Source of the DNA: Scleroderma bovista
Lineage: Eukaryota; Basidiomycota; Agaricomycetes; Boletales; Sclerodermataceae
Assembly (NCBI GenBank): GCA_037178675.1
Contig: JAYMGJ010000048.1
Coordinates: 62,001 to 126,000 of the forward strand
DNA length: 64,000 nucleotides
Reading direction: 5' to 3'
A model generated the notes under the pieces. It saw only the letters and a list, made by a program, of their open reading frames with translations, was not told where the DNA came from and searched no databases. The translations under genes and the position numbers were made by a program. This document shows, in pieces, positions 31,884 through 44,304 of the stretch. Position 1 is the first letter of the stretch; every line of letters begins with the position of its first letter.

Positions 31884-33857
31884 ATGGCCAACAGGGCCTT
31901 CCGGTTTGTCGCAGATGACCAGACCAGCGTTGAGCAAAACGATCCTACATTGTCGGTATGGCAAACTCTGAGAAGTATCCTCGCCGATTCCAACGCTCCC
32001 ATGCAAGTCATGGCCCAGACAGACTCTCCAGACCAGTCTTCTCCACCGGACCCACTGCTATTTATCCTACCCCTTCTTATTGTTCTATCAACTTTTCTTT
32101 TTATCCTCCTCCTCTTCCTCATATGTGTCATATTCATCCGCAAGCGTCGTGGTATCGCACTTGGCGACAACGATGGTCCAACTGATATGAGCCGGGAAGA
32201 ATACATCGACGGTGATGGTGGTTTCGAAGGCGTAGAGGCTCGCTGGCTCGAGACCGTTCCCGAATCAGTGCAAAGAGCATATCTCAGAGCAAAAGGTGTG
32301 TATGTTCTCCATCGATCACCACAGCATTTACATCTCCTATTTACCACAGACTACCAAATCCAATACCCACCAAACTCTCAGCCAACGGATATCACGTTAT
32401 CCCAGTTTGTCTCCATTCAAGAAAAGGGTGTTTCGGCATGGTGCTTCGAGCCAGACGATTTAACCATTAATTTCCTTCTTGTCCATGCACGCACTGAAAT
32501 CACATTCCTTCCCGATCCCGCAACGTCTTCCTCCGTCCAATCTAATCTCCCACTTCCCAAGTTGAATGAAGTCTATTATTGGGAGGTCAAAATGTTTGAC
32601 CTTCCGGAGACGACCACCGTCGGCGTTGGTCTAGCCACAAAGCCTTATCCCGTTTTCCGTCTACCTGGCCTCAATCGTCATTCTATTGCATACCACTCTA
32701 ATGGTGATAAATGCTACAACTATCCCTTCACTACCGCACCTTTTGGCCCTTCACTGAAAGAAGGCGACGTACTTGGCGTAGGATATCGTCCCCGTACAGG
32801 AACTGTCTTCTTTACCAGAAACGGTCGCAAGATGGAAGATGCATTCGTTGGCTTTAACCGATACAATCTCTTTCCTACAGTAGGCGCCGATGGCCCTTGC
32901 AGCGTTCATGTCAACTTTGGTCAGGCAGGCTTCGTCTTCATCGAGGCAAATGTCAAGAAGTGGGGACTAGCTCCCAGCGTAGGAACACTTGCTCCTCCAC
33001 CAGCGTATGGCAGCGAAAGGGGCAGTATCTTGCTGGATGTAGGCGGCGGTGTCAGGCCATCTGGAATTACGTTTAGTCCACAGAGCGCACCCAGTGCTTC
33101 GTCTCCACACTCTCCACGCCGTCATCGCCTCAGGCGTCCCAGGAGTATACCGTCCAATGTTCCTGCAGCGTCGTCACCCCTTCGAGGCACCCCATTGACA
33201 TCGCGCACCCATGAGCCAACCACACCACCCCCGCCAATTACTCCCGTCGACGAGGAACCAGATGAAAGTGGAGCCGGACCATCGGCAGGTCACAGGTACA
33301 TGTCACCCACCGACTTGCCTTTCCATATGCCATCGAATCGCCATCTTCCATTATCACTCCCGGTGGAAGAGGAAGCCAGTTCACAGGAGGACTCTCACTC
33401 GTCCGCCTCTTCGCGTTCAGAGTCCCCCGACAGCGAAGGTGCCGCAGGTGCGAGCAGCCTCTTTAATATGCCTCGCCTGCGATTCGGATCGCTTACTCAC
33501 TTCCTGGCTGCAACACGACATTCAGGTTCAGACACGACCATTCAGGTCCACCTGCCACCTGATTCACCCCCTACTCCAAACCCACCAACGCCAAACCAGC
33601 GCGACATTCATCTGCAAGCTTTCCCTAGTTCGTCGCTTGAGGAAGAGCTGACTAGCGAGAACCCGATACTCTCCAGATGCGATCCTCCGGCGTACTCACC
33701 ATTGGATGCGTACGCTTATTCAGAAGGTGTACATATCGATTTGCCCGCGGATGTTATTGCCGCCGCGTTGGAAGGGGGGTCATTGCCTGCCAGCGCTATA
33801 GGGCAAGGCTCGAATTCGCGTTCCGAAAGGCGTCGAACCAGACGAGAGAGACGGTAA
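31884..33857 (+). CDS. SSH4: SPRY-domain Rsp5 adaptor Ssh4/Ear1
   Basis: Intronless, 657 codons from the ATG at 31884. One membrane span near residues 50-85 (LLFILPLLIVLSTFLFILLL) is followed by IRKRRG. The SPRY domain (about residues 180-350) has LPLPKLNEVYYWEVKMFDLP, TTVGVGLATKPYP, HSIAYHSNGDKCYNY, VLGVGYRPRTGTVFFTRNGR and AFVGFNRYNLFPTVGADG. Two PPxY-type motifs lie downstream (APPPAYGS and DPPAYSPL), the signature that binds WW domains of the ubiquitin ligase Rsp5. The rest of the C-terminus is Ser/Pro-rich. The family sorts membrane cargo to the vacuole from endosomes. Confidence 0.9.
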   Translation: MANRAFRFVADDQTSVEQNDPTLSVWQTLRSILADSNAPMQVMAQTDSPDQSSPPDPLLFILPLLIVLSTFLFILLLFLICVIFIRKRRGIALGDNDGPTDMSREEYIDGDGGFEGVEARWLETVPESVQRAYLRAKGVYVLHRSPQHLHLLFTTDYQIQYPPNSQPTDITLSQFVSIQEKGVSAWCFEPDDLTINFLLVHARTEITFLPDPATSSSVQSNLPLPKLNEVYYWEVKMFDLPETTTVGVGLATKPYPVFRLPGLNRHSIAYHSNGDKCYNYPFTTAPFGPSLKEGDVLGVGYRPRTGTVFFTRNGRKMEDAFVGFNRYNLFPTVGADGPCSVHVNFGQAGFVFIEANVKKWGLAPSVGTLAPPPAYGSERGSILLDVGGGVRPSGITFSPQSAPSASSPHSPRRHRLRRPRSIPSNVPAASSPLRGTPLTSRTHEPTTPPPPITPVDEEPDESGAGPSAGHRYMSPTDLPFHMPSNRHLPLSLPVEEEASSQEDSHSSASSRSESPDSEGAAGASSLFNMPRLRFGSLTHFLAATRHSGSDTTIQVHLPPDSPPTPNPPTPNQRDIHLQAFPSSSLEEELTSENPILSRCDPPAYSPLDAYAYSEGVHIDLPADVIAAALEGGSLPASAIGQGSNSRSERRRTRRERR

Positions 33858-34236
33858 CGATGGGTTCCCCATTCTGGGCTAATGGTCAGTCCTGAGCTCC
33901 TCACTTACATAAAATGCACGGCTCTGGATGTCTGATGCTGTACACAGTAGCAGGTTATCATTTGCAATGCTCTGTAATGCTGCACCTGGGATGATCATCC
34001 GCATCTCTGCTTTCCATCTACCACTATCGCTGTGTTTTTCTGCTCCTACTCCACCTATTCATTTCATGCTTTAAGGAGGGCACTGTACAAAAGGCTTGAG
34101 GAAATACAAATACTTTGGCACAGTACTGTAGATGTATAGCTATACTTCCTCCACAACAATGCGACGACACATTTAAGCGTATGACCTCCAAGATCTACTG
34201 CTCATCCTCTGGTCTGACCACAATGCTTGCCTACCC
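33858..34236. other. Convergent intergenic region SSH4 / DPS1
   Basis: About 380 bp holding the 3' untranslated regions of two convergent genes. No supported gene. Confidence 0.4.
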
Positions 34237-36329
34237 TCAAGGTTCTAAGCGCTTGGGGTCCCTTGGGAACAAGGAGGCCCGTCTAATGTTATTGAGCTTC
34301 AGGAAGAGCATCAATACACGTTCTAAACCAATCCCACCACCGCCGTGAGGTGGGCAACCCATGCGGAAGCCATCGAGATAACCCTTCATGGATTCAGGGT
34401 CAACGCCTTTGGCACGCATTTGCTGGCAGAGGAACTCGGGATCGTGAATACGTTGTGCTCCTGACATAATTTCTTCGCCTCTCATGAAGAAATCATAAGA
34501 GTTAGAAAGGGTCTGTATAGATGATAAAGAAGCAAGACAGACAAAGTCGCTACACGACTCACAGGATCTTTAGGGTCGGGCATGGTATAGAATGGCCGCA
34601 GAGCAAGAGGAAACTTGTCGACGATGAAGTAGTCGGTATCATATTTATCTTTGATGATGCGCCCCAGTCTCTTCTCATTCTCGGTACTAATCACGAGGTC
34701 AAAAAGATCAGAAAAGGCGGATTCAGAGGGGACTTACTTGATATCATCCAATATCTCCCGTTCCACCCCGTCCTCGACAAGGAGGTCGACAGCTTCTTTG
34801 AATGTCAGAACTAGTGTCTCTTCTCTCCACTTAAATTCCTCAGCTTCGAACTGCTGTCTGACGACCGCAATGTCCTTTGCATACTTCTCCTTCAGGCCTT
34901 TGAATATGGCCTTAAACATCCCATCAATCAAGTCGCGGACTTCGTGATAGTGTTCCTCAATGGCCATTTCCAGATCGAGACCTACGAACTCTGTCATATG
35001 ACGGTGTGTATTTGAATCCTCGGCACGAAAGACGGGCGCAATTTCGTAAACTCGCTCAAAGTCCGCTGCAATAGCCATCTGCTTGGCAAGTTGGGGGGAC
35101 TGTGCAAGGTAGGCATTCCCTTGGATACTAGATCGATAACTGGGTCCATGTGTGAGAGAAAATGCTTACCCTTGAAGTAGTCCACCTTGAAGACGGAAGC
35201 ACCAGATTCAGTGGCAGACCCCTGGAGCTTAGGGCTGTGGATCTCAATGAACCCTTTCTCATTTAAGTATTCACGGAACAAATCTCCAATAGCGTGTTGG
35301 AGTCTGAAGATAGCTTGATTTGTTACTGTCTGTAGGCGTGTCAGGAATGCAGGATAGGGGTATTAGACACCAGACACAAACCCGTAGGTCCAATACACGG
35401 TTGTTCAGACGTGTATCGAGTAACACCTTGTTAAATTGACCCTCTATCTCAGGGGCCGTCTCCGAACGGGAAGCGTCATCGAGTGAGAAAGGTAAACGGC
35501 CTTCGATACCAGATAGGAGCCAAAGCTATTCCGTGTTGTCATCTTCGATTCGAGAACAATGGTCACTAGTATTCACCTCTGTTATGTGAATCTCCACCTC
35601 GCTTACAGACGCGCTTTTAATTGGCTCCGGGCTTTTCCTGACAATACCCTCTACAAGAACGATGCTCTCGTCTGCAAGAGAACCAGCCCATTTCACCATC
35701 TGTTTGCTGATTGTATCCTTGGTGACTAACATCAATGATTGCACGGTATTCGTGCGCTGTCGTAAATTGAGGAAGACCATTTTGTTTCCTTGTAGACGAG
35801 ACGTCTGAACGCGTGCTCGAATGAGCACTTGTTCCGCGTTATTCTGTGCAGTCAAAGTCGAAATGTCAGTTCGTTTGCGGTTGGGTCGCGATTGTGACTG
35901 GTGCATTGGGAGCCTCCCATATCGGCCAACGGAATAGTCCTGTGGCGTCAATGTGAACCTGCAAGGATGCCAATGATGGCAGATCGCACCTCCTCAGCAG
36001 CTTCGCGAGCTTGTTCTGCTTCCTTTGCTTTCGCAGCCTTCTCAGCCTTTTTTTTCGCCTTCTCAGCCTCTTTGGTTGCCTTCTTCAAGGCACTCTTAGT
36101 GGGCGCGTCTCCGTCGGTTCTGAAAGTCGGGTTAGAGTCTTAGTAAACTAGTAGAGAAATATTTACTCCTTAGGCATGACAGCGTTGGCCTCTGGAGCTG
36201 TGCTGGCACTAACCATTGTGTAAAGCTGGATGCACTTGATGCAAAATAAATGACATACGATCGATCGTCTTTTGTTTCATCACCGACTGCCTTTGCCACT
36301 ACCTTGACCTGTTCGACAACATCCGCCAT
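34237..36329 (-). CDS. DPS1: Cytosolic aspartyl-tRNA synthetase
   Basis: Class IIb synthetase. ATG at 36329 gives [21 protein letters not shown] 50-nt intron (GTATGT donor) joins it in frame to [15 protein letters not shown], and a second intron leads to the Lys-rich extension ([19 protein letters not shown]) that binds tRNA in yeast. The OB-fold domain contains [20 protein letters not shown] and [17 protein letters not shown]. Motif 1 region: [20 protein letters not shown]. Motif 2: [20 protein letters not shown]. Motif 3: [19 protein letters not shown], then [13 protein letters not shown] at the end (stop 34237-34239). All three class II motifs are present. Confidence 0.95.
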
Positions 36330-36968
36330 CTTTTTAGCGACTCGTGAGGACTGATTGGCAAAAGCAAGCGTATGACTTGGTGGCCGAGTCAAGTTTATCG
36401 GCACAGATCTTATCAATTGATGGAACCACAGCCTAGGGTTAGCCAGGTCTGGTGCAGCGATCGGCATTACACACTGCACTATTAGCAGACCGAGTTCTGA
36501 AGTTTGTATCTTGTATGAGCTCAAAGTCGTTCCATGCTTGCTAGGCTCGCATGATATAAAAGTTTTGAGCTGTGCTTGCTCGTCATCATACTACTACTAA
36601 ACCTTGAGGATGACTGAGGCGGGGCCGTCTGCGATGCTAGTCCACGTTCTTAGCACTGCCTTGCACTGCAACGCCATTGCAATGATACCCGGCCAAAATC
36701 TTGGAGTCTATTTTGGCCATCCTCTGCCTTTTACTTTGGTGGAGGGTTACTCTGAGGATGGGGAGAGAAACAGAGACAATATGGAGTCCATATCTTACAT
36801 GAGACTGGTCATTATGTGAATTTTGCGGGCCGCATTACCGCCGGCTTCGGCGACCAAGCGGATCAAAAGAATCAGGCCGAAACAGCCCTCTCCAAGTTGC
36901 ATACAAAAAACTGTTGAACAGGACTACAACTCAAACACTCCTTTACCTGCGTCTCGTCTCTATTCAGA
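36330..36968. other. Divergent intergenic region DPS1 / AAT1
   Basis: About 640 bp. The plus-strand open frame 36604-36819 has no recognisable protein and no conserved motif. The region should hold both promoters and leaders. Confidence 0.4.
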
Positions 36969-38519
<1,551 letters not shown>

Positions 38520-38589
38520 TTACCATGAATTATAGATGCGAACTTTCCTGTTCCCTACATGAGCCCTGTTGAGTTCCTATTAGGAGGCC

Positions 38590-39010
38590 TCAGAGGGTGC
38601 CTGCAGATAGGACCTTGAGGGGGACACTGCTCACTGCCTCGCCGTTTACTTGTGCTCGCCTTGTCTGTTGTGCACCTTCTTCCGGTGTCCCAATCGTAAA
38701 TTTGCCGCATGTAAAAGGTCGCCTTTGAAGTTTGAGCTTCATGACAAGGTAGATCGCAAGGGAAACAATTGGCAAATTATGCAAGCCTTGGATCGTTCAT
38801 TGGATAACGCATAACTTCACGCACAAGAAGTGCATCACTCACTCCAGGTCTTAACTTCAGCGCCGTCCAGGGTTACTGTGTCTCCGAAATCCAATCCATT
38901 TGTCTGCGAACCATGCGGCAATGACTCAAGTACTCACACGTCGCTCGAATGCCAAGTTGGCTACGGGTGGATCTAGTGCGCGATTCCCTTCGAGGGAAGT
39001 GAAAAAAAAA
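38590..39010 (-). CDS. Possible small unrecognised gene (3' exons only)
   Basis: Low confidence. On the minus strand three pieces join in one frame through two canonical introns. LEGNRALDPPVANLAFERR ends at a gtgagt donor; the next piece, TNGLDFGDTVTLDGAEVKTW, follows a cgcag acceptor and ends at a second gtgagt donor. The last exon is LHNLPIVSLAIYLVMKLKLQ onward, to a stop at 38590-38592. A hydrophobic stretch (IVSLAIYLV) is present. I could not find the first exon, and no family is recognised. It may instead be untranslated sequence of neighbouring genes. Confidence 0.3.
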
Positions 39011-39225
39011 TGTGGTGTTTGAGAATCCACAGTTATCGGGAGTCACAGCGTCGAATCGGCCGAATGAACGTCCCAGGAAGGAATCAGGAAATGGGTTGGA
39101 TATTTCTGCACAACCTGCACGATGTGATTTTGTTTAATACTAGGACAGAGTAGCAGTACATCTGTGTCTACTCACCGCCTGAGCTTCAGGCTCGTCCCTC
39201 TTTCGTGCAAGCTTCGATTGCTTTC

Positions 39226-39855
39226 ATGTCACGCCCACCGTCTTCGCATGCCAACTCTCGGCGGTCGCTCGGTTCACCAACACGTCTTATCCTGCGACCG
39301 ACTGGTACGGATGCGTTTCCGTCCATCTTGGATAGCTTGGAAGCTGAGCACGAGGAAGTGCGAGATTCAAATACTTATATCGATGACCACCTCGTCGAAA
39401 CACCCGCCAGTCCAGCCCTTGCAGCGTCACACTACCTAGAGCCAGCTGAGCACGAAAGTGACGTTCACACACCTTCGTCTCCCAGAGTCCTATCCCCATT
39501 ACCGACACGTATGCCAAAAACGAAGCCCTCTGACGGCTTCATTCAGCGTGCCAAGAGGTTTGGAGGGCATGTCAAGCAGCTGGTCACCCGACGCAAGGAG
39601 AGTAGGCATGGCGATGGATTGAATGGATGCTTCAGCTCCAAGAATGCCGATAGAAGAAGTGTGGGTGGGCCCGTGTCCTTGATTGGCTCAGTACCTCTTT
39701 ACCATGCTGTGGAACGGCGCGGTTCGGATGAAATGTCCTGTAGGGCACCTGACGACCAATACTGGTCCAAACACATCTCCAGTACAAACGGCTCTATCTC
39801 CAAGCACGAGGGAAGAATGAGGAAGTCCCTGCGACGGTTTTCCCTTGCTGGATAA
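39226..39855 (+). CDS. Unknown Ser-rich, basic protein
   Basis: Single-exon frame of 209 codons from the ATG at 39226 (MSRPPSSHANSRRSLGSPTR) to the stop ending at 39855. I do not recognise it. It is rich in Ser, Arg, Pro and His, with an acidic segment (EAEHEEVRDSN) and basic patches (QRAKRFGGHVKQLVTRRKES; MRKSLRRFSLAG at the very end). Probably mostly disordered. The C-terminal RRFSL resembles a basophilic kinase site, which is inference. Length and clean ATG support a real gene, but no introns confirm it. Confidence 0.5.
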   Translation: MSRPPSSHANSRRSLGSPTRLILRPTGTDAFPSILDSLEAEHEEVRDSNTYIDDHLVETPASPALAASHYLEPAEHESDVHTPSSPRVLSPLPTRMPKTKPSDGFIQRAKRFGGHVKQLVTRRKESRHGDGLNGCFSSKNADRRSVGGPVSLIGSVPLYHAVERRGSDEMSCRAPDDQYWSKHISSTNGSISKHEGRMRKSLRRFSLAG

Positions 39856-40374
39856 AACAGAGTGGATCTTGTCCTATGGGTCTTTTGCCCTGGCCTGTCT
39901 AATGAGTGGTCAGAACCTTTTGTTCCATGGGTGCAATACCTATGCTTTCCATGCTCATATGCTTGCATGCATCATGTACTATTGTTTTCTCTGTTCTTGT
40001 GTATGGAATTTGGAATTCACTGTTCCCCCGCTAGTTTAATCACATACCTTGTTTTGTAACAATCACCATGCCTTGGTTGCTTAGGATATATCTTGGAAGC
40101 GAAGGCCGTCGCCAACCCGGAATGCGGCAGTGCAGAAAATCGGGGGAAAAGCAATATTTTGGTTATCGCAAGAACAATGCAATAACCCATATAAGGCAAG
40201 CAACAAAGACCATTGTATGTTCGGGTAGAACCAAGAAAGAGTATAAGATTATCAGTTGGAAGATGTTCCCCTCAAGTTACCGTCCCTTACTCTCCTTCAC
40301 ATCGTCGTGCTGGCCCACGCTCTCTTCAAATCCATTCTTTAATCCGCTTTTCAGCGTTTGATACGACCATCACC
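39856..40374. other. Intergenic region before the four-span membrane protein
   Basis: About 520 bp. Holds the 3' end of the preceding frame and the 5' region of the gene at 40375. A TATA-like GTATAAGA lies near 40240. No other gene seen. Confidence 0.35.
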
Positions 40375-41295
40375 ATGCTTGCAGATCTTTCAAAAGCTAC
40401 CACCGTCTACCTCACGCCGATATTAATGCTAACAACTCTATTCCTCATTCTGTTTGCATACCTGGCACCAGCTGCTATGCTACCCGGCCAGGTTGCATTC
40501 CTGACGGTCACTCCGTCTACTTTCCTGACCCAGCCAGGATCAAATCAGCAAGTAGACGGACCTACGATGTTTGCAGGCTTGTTGGGTCAGTGGATCGGTC
40601 GATCACAAAGTGCCAATACTAACGTCGTTGCAGGTTCATGCTCAAAACCCAGTAATGCTGCCCCACTTTATTGCATTTCTCCCTCTGTTTCACCTACTTA
40701 CAGTAAGTGTGTCCAACGACCCGATGTGCTACCTTACATCTCATGTCACAGATACGTCCGTATTCACTTCCAACACCCCGAGCTCCGTTTTGGCCGCACC
40801 TCCAGCAGCCACCCCGGCGTTCCTGGCTGTTGCACTGGCATTCTCTGTCGTTTTCTTCATCATGTATACTGCTATATCATTCCGACACCTGATGGGCAAA
40901 GCAGGCGGAGTTTGGGAGAAACCTATGGTGCAAAGGGTGTCAGCCTGGATTGGTATCTGCTCGTTTTTGGTTGGTATGTACTGGGTACCATACATATTCC
41001 TACGATCATTAATGGGCTCAACTCTTTCAGGACTCGCATCTTTCCTCATCATTCGCATGTACTTTGGCAAGGCGGTCTCTGACTTTAATATGAGTATCCA
41101 AGGCCAGGGAAGCAACGGTCCCCAGCTTATAGCAAATACCGGCAATGCTTTTACGAGTGAGTCACCTCGTTCCCGTATTAACCCTAACGACTAAATTGTA
41201 TTGCCATTGATTCAGTGGTTTGGGTTGGTTATTCTTTCTTCGCCATTCCGGTGATCGTCTCATTGGCAAAATTACACGTTCTCGCAACGAAATGA
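40375..41295 (+). CDS. Four-span membrane protein (Sur7/PalI-like topology)
   Basis: Five exons can be joined in frame through introns at about 40588-40633 (gtcagt donor), 40703-40750 (gtaagt), 40975-41031 (gtatgt) and 41159-41216 (gtgagt). The protein has an N-terminal span (VYLTPILMLTTLFLILFAYL), an extracellular loop with a few Cys (GSCSKPSNAAPLYC), then spans AFLAVALAFSVVFFIMYTAI, VSAWIGICSFLVGLASFLII and VWVGYSFFAIPVIVSLAKL, ending VLATK. One span, a loop, then three spans is the Sur7/PalI topology of fungal plasma-membrane proteins. I see no signature motif that proves membership, so the family name is only a suggestion. Confidence 0.65.
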
Positions 41296-42558
41296 TAAAT
41301 AGATGTCTCAACATTTTCCCCCAGTGTGTAGATACCATTTAGACGGACTTGAAGGACTTTATCCACGCTGTATTCTACATCATTCGGACCTGTTGAATAC
41401 TTTCATAAATGAATGTATGCAGCATCATTTGCTGACGTGACACGTTCGATCGGCGCTTGAAAAATTGAAAAGTCGCGTATTTAGGACTGGACAAGCGACG
41501 ATGTTCTTTGTGAACTTCAACGACGCGAGCGATGCGACAGCAATGGTTACTGTGAGTCCACTTTTATAAATTATTGCTTCGGTTTATGACGAGTGTTGTA
41601 TCATCAACTATCCTGGCACCTCTTAGTCGAATAGATGCGGTCGAACGTGAACCGCATCTCTGACATGAACGACTTTCTGATATTCTGTCTCTTGTACCCT
41701 TGATATGACAACTTTTTACTAACATGTTCACCCTTCAGTGACGAAGTATCCGTGTCTGGGTAATGGGGCGAACCGACGACGTATACCTCTATCGTTTTAT
41801 TACCTCGAAAATTTTACGATGTCAACCTGTTTCTGTTCTGTGTGATTTCTTCCACTCCTAATCGGCCAGAATGACGAATGCTTATTCTTTATGACAATGA
41901 AAAATATTTCGGCGCACTTTTACGTCGACCCGTTTTCCCAACAGTCATACCGAGCAAGGATTCCAATAATCAACTCACCAGACGCCCCTCCCGATCTTCG
42001 CCAAGAATCGTTTCTCCCGAAGCTTTGTGGGCTGGTTATAAATGCTTCGCACGATGTTTGGTTGGAAGTTGCACAGGAGACGGGTACAGCAGTACTGGCA
42101 TTTTACATGTTATTTACCCTCGTTCCCTCTTCGCCAACGCAGGGAGGACTGACAACGTCTAAATCAACGGAACACTGCACCGTGATGCAATGAGCCTTAC
42201 CCAGAGAACTATTCAGTGTGAACACATTCAGATCGAAGCACGGCTAACACCCATTTATCCGCTCGTGACATACGACTTAGTTATGAATGCCGGCCAGCAA
42301 GCTTGGTAACGGAGTGTATACTTGGAGTTCCATATTTCCCTCATTCTGCGATATTGTATGTTCTGCGGTCGTTAGTTTCTTGTCAAGAAAGACGATACAT
42401 ACATGTAACCAGGCAAATCGTCTACTTCGACTTCATGTAGATGGGTCGGTATGTATCATTGCTTTGGGAGCTAGCTGACCGTACCTTGGAAGAAGCATCG
42501 ACTGTCACAAGAATTGATACATCAAGATCTTCATGCATGAAAATAAACTATTTGTTAG
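41296..42558. other. 1.3-kb region without a confirmed gene
   Basis: The largest gene-poor stretch in the window. An open frame at 41891-42193 (plus, 100 codons) has protein-like composition (FYVDPFSQQSYRARIPIINS, LVINASHDVWLEVAQ) but no recognised family. A short frame at 41501 (MFFVNFNDASDATAMVT) ends at a possible gtgagt donor. I could not join them into one gene. The rest is probably 3' sequence of the two flanking genes, which converge here. Confidence 0.3.
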
Positions 42559-44304
42559 CTAAAGTTTCGATGAATAGGCTGGCAGGCCCTCATTGACAAA
42601 GATCCCTGCAGCACCCATACCACTGCCCACACACATGCTTGTGCATAATACTCTGCCTTGTCTCCGACGAAGTTCAGCAAGGCCAGTGACTACCTGGCGT
42701 ACGCCCGCTATGAGGGTGACATCAGACAGAGCCATGACAGAATGATAGAGCACGCACTCATTCCCAGAGGATGTGACAGGGCGATCGCCCCCCCACTAGA
42801 AGGACGTCAACTTCGTGGATATACATGGGAGGATGAATGAATGTACTTTGGATTGATCACATCCATGGGAATATCTAGCTCTTCTACGCAGTAAGCAAAT
42901 TGCGATGCGAACGCCTCGTTAATCTTTGGGGAATTGGTAACACGGACGCAGCGTAGGGATCAGGCACCTGCCTCGTAGACATCGATGTCACTTTTAGAGA
43001 GGCCAAATTGTTCCAGGACCTTCGGGATGGCTGCTACCGGACCAATCCCCATATGTCTTGGTTCTACGCCTGTCTCTTATGATCAATATAACCTCGACGA
43101 CGCAAAGAATCTGGTCCGACGCACCAACAATAGCACTTCCAACCCATTTTCCAATGATCTCCATGCCTTCCTGTTGTGCGCGTGCCCTCGTTGTAAGAAT
43201 GCAAAGCGCTGCGCCATCACCGATGCCACTGGCATTTCCAGCTGTAGTCGACGCAGGACCCCAGTCAGGGAAGACAGGTTTCAAAGCGGACAAACTCTCC
43301 TTGGTCACCCCAGAACGGATAGTATCGTCTACGGAGATGACAGTGCCACGGGTTTCGATTGGCAGGATTTCCTCTGCAAATACACCGCGTGCGAGAGCCT
43401 GTGTAAGAGTGTTCTCATCTCACCCTGTGTTTCCATATATCTCAGGCCATACTGTACCTGACTGGCGCGGGTATGCGAAATCAGGGCGAATTCGTCTTGT
43501 TTCTGACGAGAGACATGATATGTCTGAGCGACCATCTCAGAGGTCCACCCCATGGGCTACGACGTCCCTTGTGAAGACTCGAATGACAACAGCGATGTGA
43601 AATACCTGGATGCAATCGTGAGCCTGAGGGTTCTGGTCTACTTCCTCTGATATCAAAGGGGTTGGTCGAGGGCTGTTGGCAGCGATACAGTTCGTTCGTA
43701 CCAGACAGAAAGGCATAAAACAATCTCACGTACTTGAGTGTCATATTCTCGACACCGATGGCGATGCCTAGAGATATTTCTCGGGACTGGATGGCATGGG
43801 CAATATATCGGATAGCCATGAGTCCAGATGCGCACAGCCTATTCAGAGAGGTGACAGGCACGTCGTGGGGTATGCCAGCCGCTAGAGCAGCCGCCCTCGA
43901 AGCATAGGCGGGAGAGGGCGGGTGGCAGGTTCCTTGGTGAATGTGAGTCAGCACTACTTCAGCAACCCACTGGTCTTGTGCGACGATTACCGACGCAAAT
44001 ATCGTCTATCTTTCTGGGATCAAGGCCGGTCTTCTCGAGGGTGGCCTGTATTGTGTGTGACTGGTGAACTGGGTTGAATAGGTCTCGACGTTATGTCTCT
44101 CACTTTGAGCAATGCCTGCATCATTTCATCCACAGGAATGTCTTTGAACTGTCCCTTTTTCGTTTTCCCCATGGCTGTACGCTTCGCAAAGGTTATCACG
44201 ACGTCGTCAGGGTGTTTCTGGAGGATACCCCGCAACCCTTTCGTAGTTTGGCTTGACATCGCGCGCGTTGAAAGTGTAAAGCGGAGAGGGGATACTCGGA
44301 TCAT
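42559..44304 (-). CDS. POT1: 3-ketoacyl-CoA thiolase with C-terminal SKL
   Basis: Last enzyme of beta-oxidation, splitting 3-ketoacyl-CoA into acetyl-CoA and a shorter acyl-CoA. ATG at 44304 starts [15 protein letters not shown]; a second in-frame ATG at 44259 starts [20 protein letters not shown]. The core begins [19 protein letters not shown]. The nucleophile Cys is in [17 protein letters not shown], followed by [13 protein letters not shown]. The catalytic His is in [14 protein letters not shown], and the second active Cys in [20 protein letters not shown]. The last residues are LPAYSSK-L, a type 1 peroxisome signal (stop 42559-42561). No fitting N-terminal PTS2 nonapeptide is seen. About seven introns. 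Confidence 0.9.

Noticed and set aside
36132..36329. Separate small gene starting [11 protein letters not shown] beside AspRS
   Set aside because: A 50-nt intron with a GTATGT donor joins it in phase to the AspRS N-terminal extension, so it is exon 1 of DPS1.
41501..41560. Short frame MFFVNFNDASDATAM followed by a donor-like gtgagt
   Set aside because: No acceptor gives a continuing frame. Reported only as part of an unassigned region.
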